This document shows, in pieces, positions 60,651 to 64,000 of a stretch of DNA of 64,000 nt. The position numbers were made by a program, and so were the translations under genes. Under the pieces are notes generated by a model, which worked only from the letters and a program-made list of their open reading frames with translations, had not been told where the DNA came from and ran no database searches. The first letter of the stretch is position 1. Each line of letters opens with the position of its first letter. Origin of the DNA: Clostridia bacterium (GTDB lineage Bacteria > Bacillota > Clostridia > Christensenellales > Borkfalkiaceae); the NCBI GenBank assembly GCA_017463205.1, contig JAFTPQ010000007.1, forward strand, positions 1 through 64,000, written 5' to 3'.

Positions 60651-61882
60651 GTAATCCTGTATACGATCCCTTTTTGATTTTAACAAAAATCTATTCGGAC
60701 GGTGCGCACGTAAAACAGGCGATCGCGGATACGTATATCGAAGAACAATACCGTTCCCGTACGGTAAAAATTGTGTACGGAGTGTTGGAAAACGACGGAT
60801 ATTTCGATTTTTGTATTCGACATTACGCCCCGAAAGCGCCCAAATCGGCGGTGCGGATCTTGTTGAAAATTTCGTTGTATATGTTGCTGTATATGGATAA
60901 AAAGCGGTATATGGTGACGGATTGCGCGGTGACGCTGTGTAAAAAATTGGGGAAAGGGGGCGTCAGCGGTTTTGTCAATGCGTTTTTGCGGCGGTTTGAT
61001 AAAACGGAGGTGGACAACGCGTTGCCCAAGGGGGACGAGGGAGTTGCCATACGCCTTTCCTATCCTTTGTTTGCCTATCGTTGGTTGAAAAAGGAATACG
61101 GTCAACGGGCGGAAACGATTGCGGCGGCGAAGTCGGCAGGCGTATCCGTTCGTTTTGAAAAAGGCGAGGAAAACTATCTGCAAAAACCGCATATCCAAAC
61201 GCCGTTTTCGCACAATTATATCTTTGAAAATTTTGTCCGCGACGAGGGGTTTGACGAAGGCGCGTACACCTTTCAATCGGTGGGAAGTATTGCCATTTGC
61301 GATTGCGTGGACGGGTGCGAGCAACTGTTGGACTGTTGCGCCGCTCCGGGCGGGAAATCGGTGCTGTTGGCGAAGAAGTGTAAACAGGTGACGGCGTTTG
61401 AATTGCACGAACACCGTGTGGGCTTGATCGGGCAATATAAACGGCGTATGGGCGTGGAAAACGTGACGGAAATGCAAAAAAACAGCGCGGAGTTGGACGA
61501 GAGATACCTTGAAAAATTCGACGCGGTGTTGTGTGACGCGCCTTGTTCGGGATACGGTACGGTCAGCGAAAATCCCGATATCAAACTGTTTCGGAAAGAA
61601 GGCGATTTTGCGGCGTTGAAACAGACGCAAAGCAATATTTTGGCGACGGTGTCGCAATACGTAAAAAAAGGCGGCGCGCTGTATTATTCCACCTGTTCGT
61701 TGTTTGAAAGCGAAAACGACGGGACAGTGGGAGCTTTTTTAAAGGTGCACCCCGAATACGAGGCGGTAGAACTCAACAGCCCGTTGGCGCACGAAAAGAA
61801 GAAATACGGCTTGCAATTTTTGCCGGATACCGCCTACGGCGCAGGATTTTACGTGGCGAAATTGGCACGGAAAAACGGGTGA
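60644..61882 (+). CDS. rsmB: 16S rRNA m5C967 methyltransferase RsmB
   Basis: 412 residues. The N-terminal NusB-like RNA-binding domain (residues 1-130) is followed by the methyltransferase domain: LDCCAAPGGKSVLLAKKC near residue 226 binds S-adenosylmethionine, DAPCSGYGTVSENPDIKLF near residue 298 holds one catalytic Cys and YYSTCSLFESEND near residue 347 the other. It methylates C967 of 16S rRNA. Its order between fmt and rlmN is as in Bacillus. Confidence 0.93.
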   Translation: MLSNPVYDPFLILTKIYSDGAHVKQAIADTYIEEQYRSRTVKIVYGVLENDGYFDFCIRHYAPKAPKSAVRILLKISLYMLLYMDKKRYMVTDCAVTLCKKLGKGGVSGFVNAFLRRFDKTEVDNALPKGDEGVAIRLSYPLFAYRWLKKEYGQRAETIAAAKSAGVSVRFEKGEENYLQKPHIQTPFSHNYIFENFVRDEGFDEGAYTFQSVGSIAICDCVDGCEQLLDCCAAPGGKSVLLAKKCKQVTAFELHEHRVGLIGQYKRRMGVENVTEMQKNSAELDERYLEKFDAVLCDAPCSGYGTVSENPDIKLFRKEGDFAALKQTQSNILATVSQYVKKGGALYYSTCSLFESENDGTVGAFLKVHPEYEAVELNSPLAHEKKKYGLQFLPDTAYGAGFYVAKLARKNG

Positions 61883-61889
61883 AGGCGTT

Positions 61890-62951
61890 ATGAAAAAAAT
61901 TATACAAGATCTGTCGTATGCGGAATTGGAAACGTTGATCCTTTCTCTCGGTGAAAAAAAATTCCGTGCGAAACAACTGTACGAAGGACTGATGCAAGGG
62001 AAGGCGATCAGCCAAATTTCCTCTTTGTCGAAGGCGTTTAAAGAACGGCTTTGCGAGGAATACGAAGACCTTCCCGTAGCCATAAAGGAAACCTATCGTT
62101 CTGCCGACGGAACGGAAAAATATTTATTCGAATATGCCGACGGAAATTTGGTGGAAGGGGTGTTGATGAAATATAAATACGGCTTTACACAATGCGTTTC
62201 TACGCAAGTGGGATGCCGTATGGGTTGTAAATTTTGCGCTTCGACGTTAAACGGTTTGATCAGAAACCTCACCGCAGGGGAGATCCTTTGCCAAATTCTT
62301 ATCGTCAACGCCTTGCATAAAAAGGACGTTTTGGGGCAGGGCAAAGAAGCGCGCGCCGTCACCAACGTTGTATTGATGGGCAGCGGCGAACCGCTGGATA
62401 ATTACGACGAAGTGTTGCGGTTTTTGCAGAACGTAACGGCGGACGGAGGCGTGTGTATCAGCGCGCGCAACATTTCCTTATCCACCTGTGGCATCGTACC
62501 GAAGATGTACCGCTTGGCGGACGAGGGAATCCCTTTAAATTTAACGGTGTCGTTACATGCAACGGACGACGTTTCGCGGGCGCGGACAATGCCTGTTGCC
62601 AAAGCGTATAAAATTGAAGAAATATTAAAAGCGTGCGAGTATTATTTCAAAAAGACAGGCAGACGGTATTATTTCGAGTATACCTTGATCGAAGGGGAAA
62701 ACTGCGACGAAACGCACGCGAAAGCCTTGATCGAATTGCTGAAAGGCAAGCCCTGTCACGTGAATTTGATCCGCTTGAACGAAGTGAAAGAACGGGATCT
62801 GAAAGCGTTGGCGGATAAAGACGCCTATCGTTTTTTGGGTATGTTGGAAAAGGGCGGATTGAGTGCGACGCTGCGCCGTCAGATCGGCGTGGATATCGGC
62901 GGTGCGTGCGGGCAACTGCGCGCCAGTTATTTGGAAGAAAACGACAAATAA
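61890..62951 (+). CDS. rlmN: Dual-specificity 23S rRNA/tRNA m2A methyltransferase RlmN
   Basis: 353 residues of the radical-SAM family. The Fe-S motif is CRMGCKFCAST near residue 108 (CxxxCxxC); the SAM-binding GSGEPLDNYDEV lies near residue 163; the catalytic Cys pair is completed by the C-terminal GGACGQLRASY. It methylates A2503 of 23S rRNA and A37 of some tRNAs. Starts 7 bp after rsmB. Confidence 0.95.
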   Translation: MKKIIQDLSYAELETLILSLGEKKFRAKQLYEGLMQGKAISQISSLSKAFKERLCEEYEDLPVAIKETYRSADGTEKYLFEYADGNLVEGVLMKYKYGFTQCVSTQVGCRMGCKFCASTLNGLIRNLTAGEILCQILIVNALHKKDVLGQGKEARAVTNVVLMGSGEPLDNYDEVLRFLQNVTADGGVCISARNISLSTCGIVPKMYRLADEGIPLNLTVSLHATDDVSRARTMPVAKAYKIEEILKACEYYFKKTGRRYYFEYTLIEGENCDETHAKALIELLKGKPCHVNLIRLNEVKERDLKALADKDAYRFLGMLEKGGLSATLRRQIGVDIGGACGQLRASYLEENDK

Positions 62952-62992
62952 AAAAGAAACGGAAGATAAATTCGTAAAGAAGGTAAACGACA

Positions 62993-63571
62993 ATGGAAAA
63001 CGAAGTGTTAGCGTTGATAGCCAGTTTTCTGGCTATGGTGATGGTGGTTATTTCCTATTTTGTGAAGATAAAAAAACTGTATTTATTCTTTCAGTTGATG
63101 TGCGTTATATTTTTAATTGTGTCCTATTTTTTCTCAGTGGAATTTTTCGCAATGGTGGGATTGTCGATCGGATTTTGTCGCACGCTGACTTTTTATTGTT
63201 ATGAAAGCAAAGGCAAAGAAGCCCCGATGGCTTGCTCGTTTATCTTTTCTGCGGCGACGATCGCTTCGTATTTTATCGTCAATTACGGCATTTTAAAAAC
63301 GGCGAATCCCGTGGACATTTTATGTTTGTTGCCGTTGGTCATGTATGCGTTTATTTTCCGTATTCGCAATTTAAAACTCGTTCGTTTTATGATGCCCGTG
63401 CCGACAACGATCGCTATTTTATACAACGTAGTGTCCCACGCGCCCGTGTTTGCCGCGCTGTCGTATGCGTTCGAGTTGGCGGCAAATATCCTTTCTATAT
63501 TAAAATATCACGTGTTTCATCAAGAAAAAAAATCGGAAACCGTAGAGGAGAATATCAATGAAAACAGTTAA
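62993..63571 (+). CDS. YgjV-like inner membrane protein
   Basis: 192 residues with about six hydrophobic helices (VLALIASFLAMVMVVISYFV at the start; FFQLMCVIFLIVSYFFSVEF; IASYFIVNYGIL; DILCLLPLVMYAFIFRI; a C-terminal pair), then a short charged tail. The layout recalls the YgjV (Imp-YgjV) family, whose function is unknown. It occupies the place where most Firmicutes have the phosphatase-kinase-GTPase trio prpC-prkC-rsgA. It overlaps the rpe start by 14 bp. Confidence 0.6.
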   Translation: MENEVLALIASFLAMVMVVISYFVKIKKLYLFFQLMCVIFLIVSYFFSVEFFAMVGLSIGFCRTLTFYCYESKGKEAPMACSFIFSAATIASYFIVNYGILKTANPVDILCLLPLVMYAFIFRIRNLKLVRFMMPVPTTIAILYNVVSHAPVFAALSYAFELAANILSILKYHVFHQEKKSETVEENINENS

Positions 63572-64000
63572 AATTGCACCGTCGATTTTGTCGGCAGATT
63601 TTTCAAAAATGGGTGAAGAAGTGCTTTCCTTGCAACGTAGCGGCGCGGACGTTGTGCATTGTGATGTGATGGACGGCATATTTGTTAATAATATTACGTT
63701 CGGCATCAAAATGGTGGAAGATCTTCGCAAAATCACCACGCTGCCGCTCGATTGTCACTTGATGATCGTACATCCCGAAAAATACGTCGAACGTTTTGCG
63801 AAAGCGGGCGCGGATATCATCACGGTGCATTGGGAAGCGTGTCAAGACAATTTGAAAGAAGTGCTTTCTTTGATCAAATCGACGGGCGTAAAATGCGGCG
63901 CAGTGATCAATCCCGATACGCCTGTGGAAAAGATCGAAGACGTAATCGCTATGTGCGATATGGTGCTGGTCATGAGCGTTTTTCCCGGCTTTGGCGGTCA
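63558..64000 (+). CDS. rpe: Ribulose-phosphate 3-epimerase (3' end outside window)
   Basis: 147 residues visible of about 215-220. The start KIAPSILSADFSKMGEEVLS, the metal/catalytic HCDVMDG near residue 33, LDCHLMIVHPEKY near residue 64, and MVLVMSVFPGFGG at the window edge are all diagnostic. The enzyme interconverts ribulose-5-phosphate and xylulose-5-phosphate in the pentose phosphate pathway. GAGGAG lies before the ATG at 63558, inside the end of the membrane protein gene. Confidence 0.95.
   Translation, partial: MKTVKIAPSILSADFSKMGEEVLSLQRSGADVVHCDVMDGIFVNNITFGIKMVEDLRKITTLPLDCHLMIVHPEKYVERFAKAGADIITVHWEACQDNLKEVLSLIKSTGVKCGAVINPDTPVEKIEDVIAMCDMVLVMSVFPGFGG

Overview
The window looks like a chromosome segment of an anaerobic Gram-positive bacterium of the Clostridia, probably an uncultured gut-type lineage. 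The grounds are AGGAG-type ribosome binding sites, the Firmicutes gene order yicC-gmk-rpoZ-priA-def-fmt-rsmB-rlmN-rpe, lipoproteins with Cys lipoboxes, a superoxide reductase beside a flavin/rubredoxin fusion, luxS and rpsU. No taxon can be fixed without a search. I saw no tRNA, rRNA, CRISPR array or intact mobile element.

Region 1 (1-39.6 kb) is a large glycan-use locus. It opens with kduI (cut by the window edge), kduD and a GH88 unsaturated uronyl hydrolase, which together turn unsaturated uronides into keto-deoxy-sugar acids. After a terminator and a frameshifted remnant of a probable mobile-element regulator come a GH94 phosphorylase, two AraC-family regulators (minus strand) and a TIM-barrel-like protein. 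From 10.2 to 39.6 kb about 20 genes lie head to tail with no convincing internal terminator: an EamA-type transporter, two ABC sugar permeases and a binding lipoprotein (no ATPase gene), a GH123-like lipoprotein, five secreted proteins built from a recurring beta-sandwich-like module, a 50-residue peptide, then cytoplasmic enzymes (two GH78-like, GH20-like, GH109-like, a Gfo/Idh oxidoreductase, an MBL-fold hydrolase, an SGNH esterase and three unassigned glycosidase-like proteins). The likely flow is surface binding and trimming, ABC import of oligosaccharides, and intracellular dismantling of a glycan containing amino sugars, uronic acid and perhaps deoxyhexose.

Region 2 (39.6-46.1 kb) is housekeeping and stress functions: a DUF4177-like protein, a YidD fusion, an RluA-type pseudouridine synthase, LuxS, a nitroreductase, a sugar isomerase-like protein, superoxide reductase, flavin reductase-rubredoxin and ribosomal protein S21.

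Region 3 (46.1-55 kb) holds pcrA and ligA between two copies of a repeat element made of about 21-bp hairpin units, followed by an XRE regulator divergent from a BspA-type leucine-rich-repeat surface protein. Two identical palindromes sit in the intergene between them.

Region 4 (55-64 kb) is the conserved yicC-to-rpe housekeeping cluster, cut by the window end inside rpe. The points most worth checking are the hairpin repeat family with compensating stem changes, the matched promoter architecture upstream of GH94 and behind the second araC gene, the dual operators at the XRE/LRR pair, and the secreted repeat-module family with its 50-residue companion peptide.
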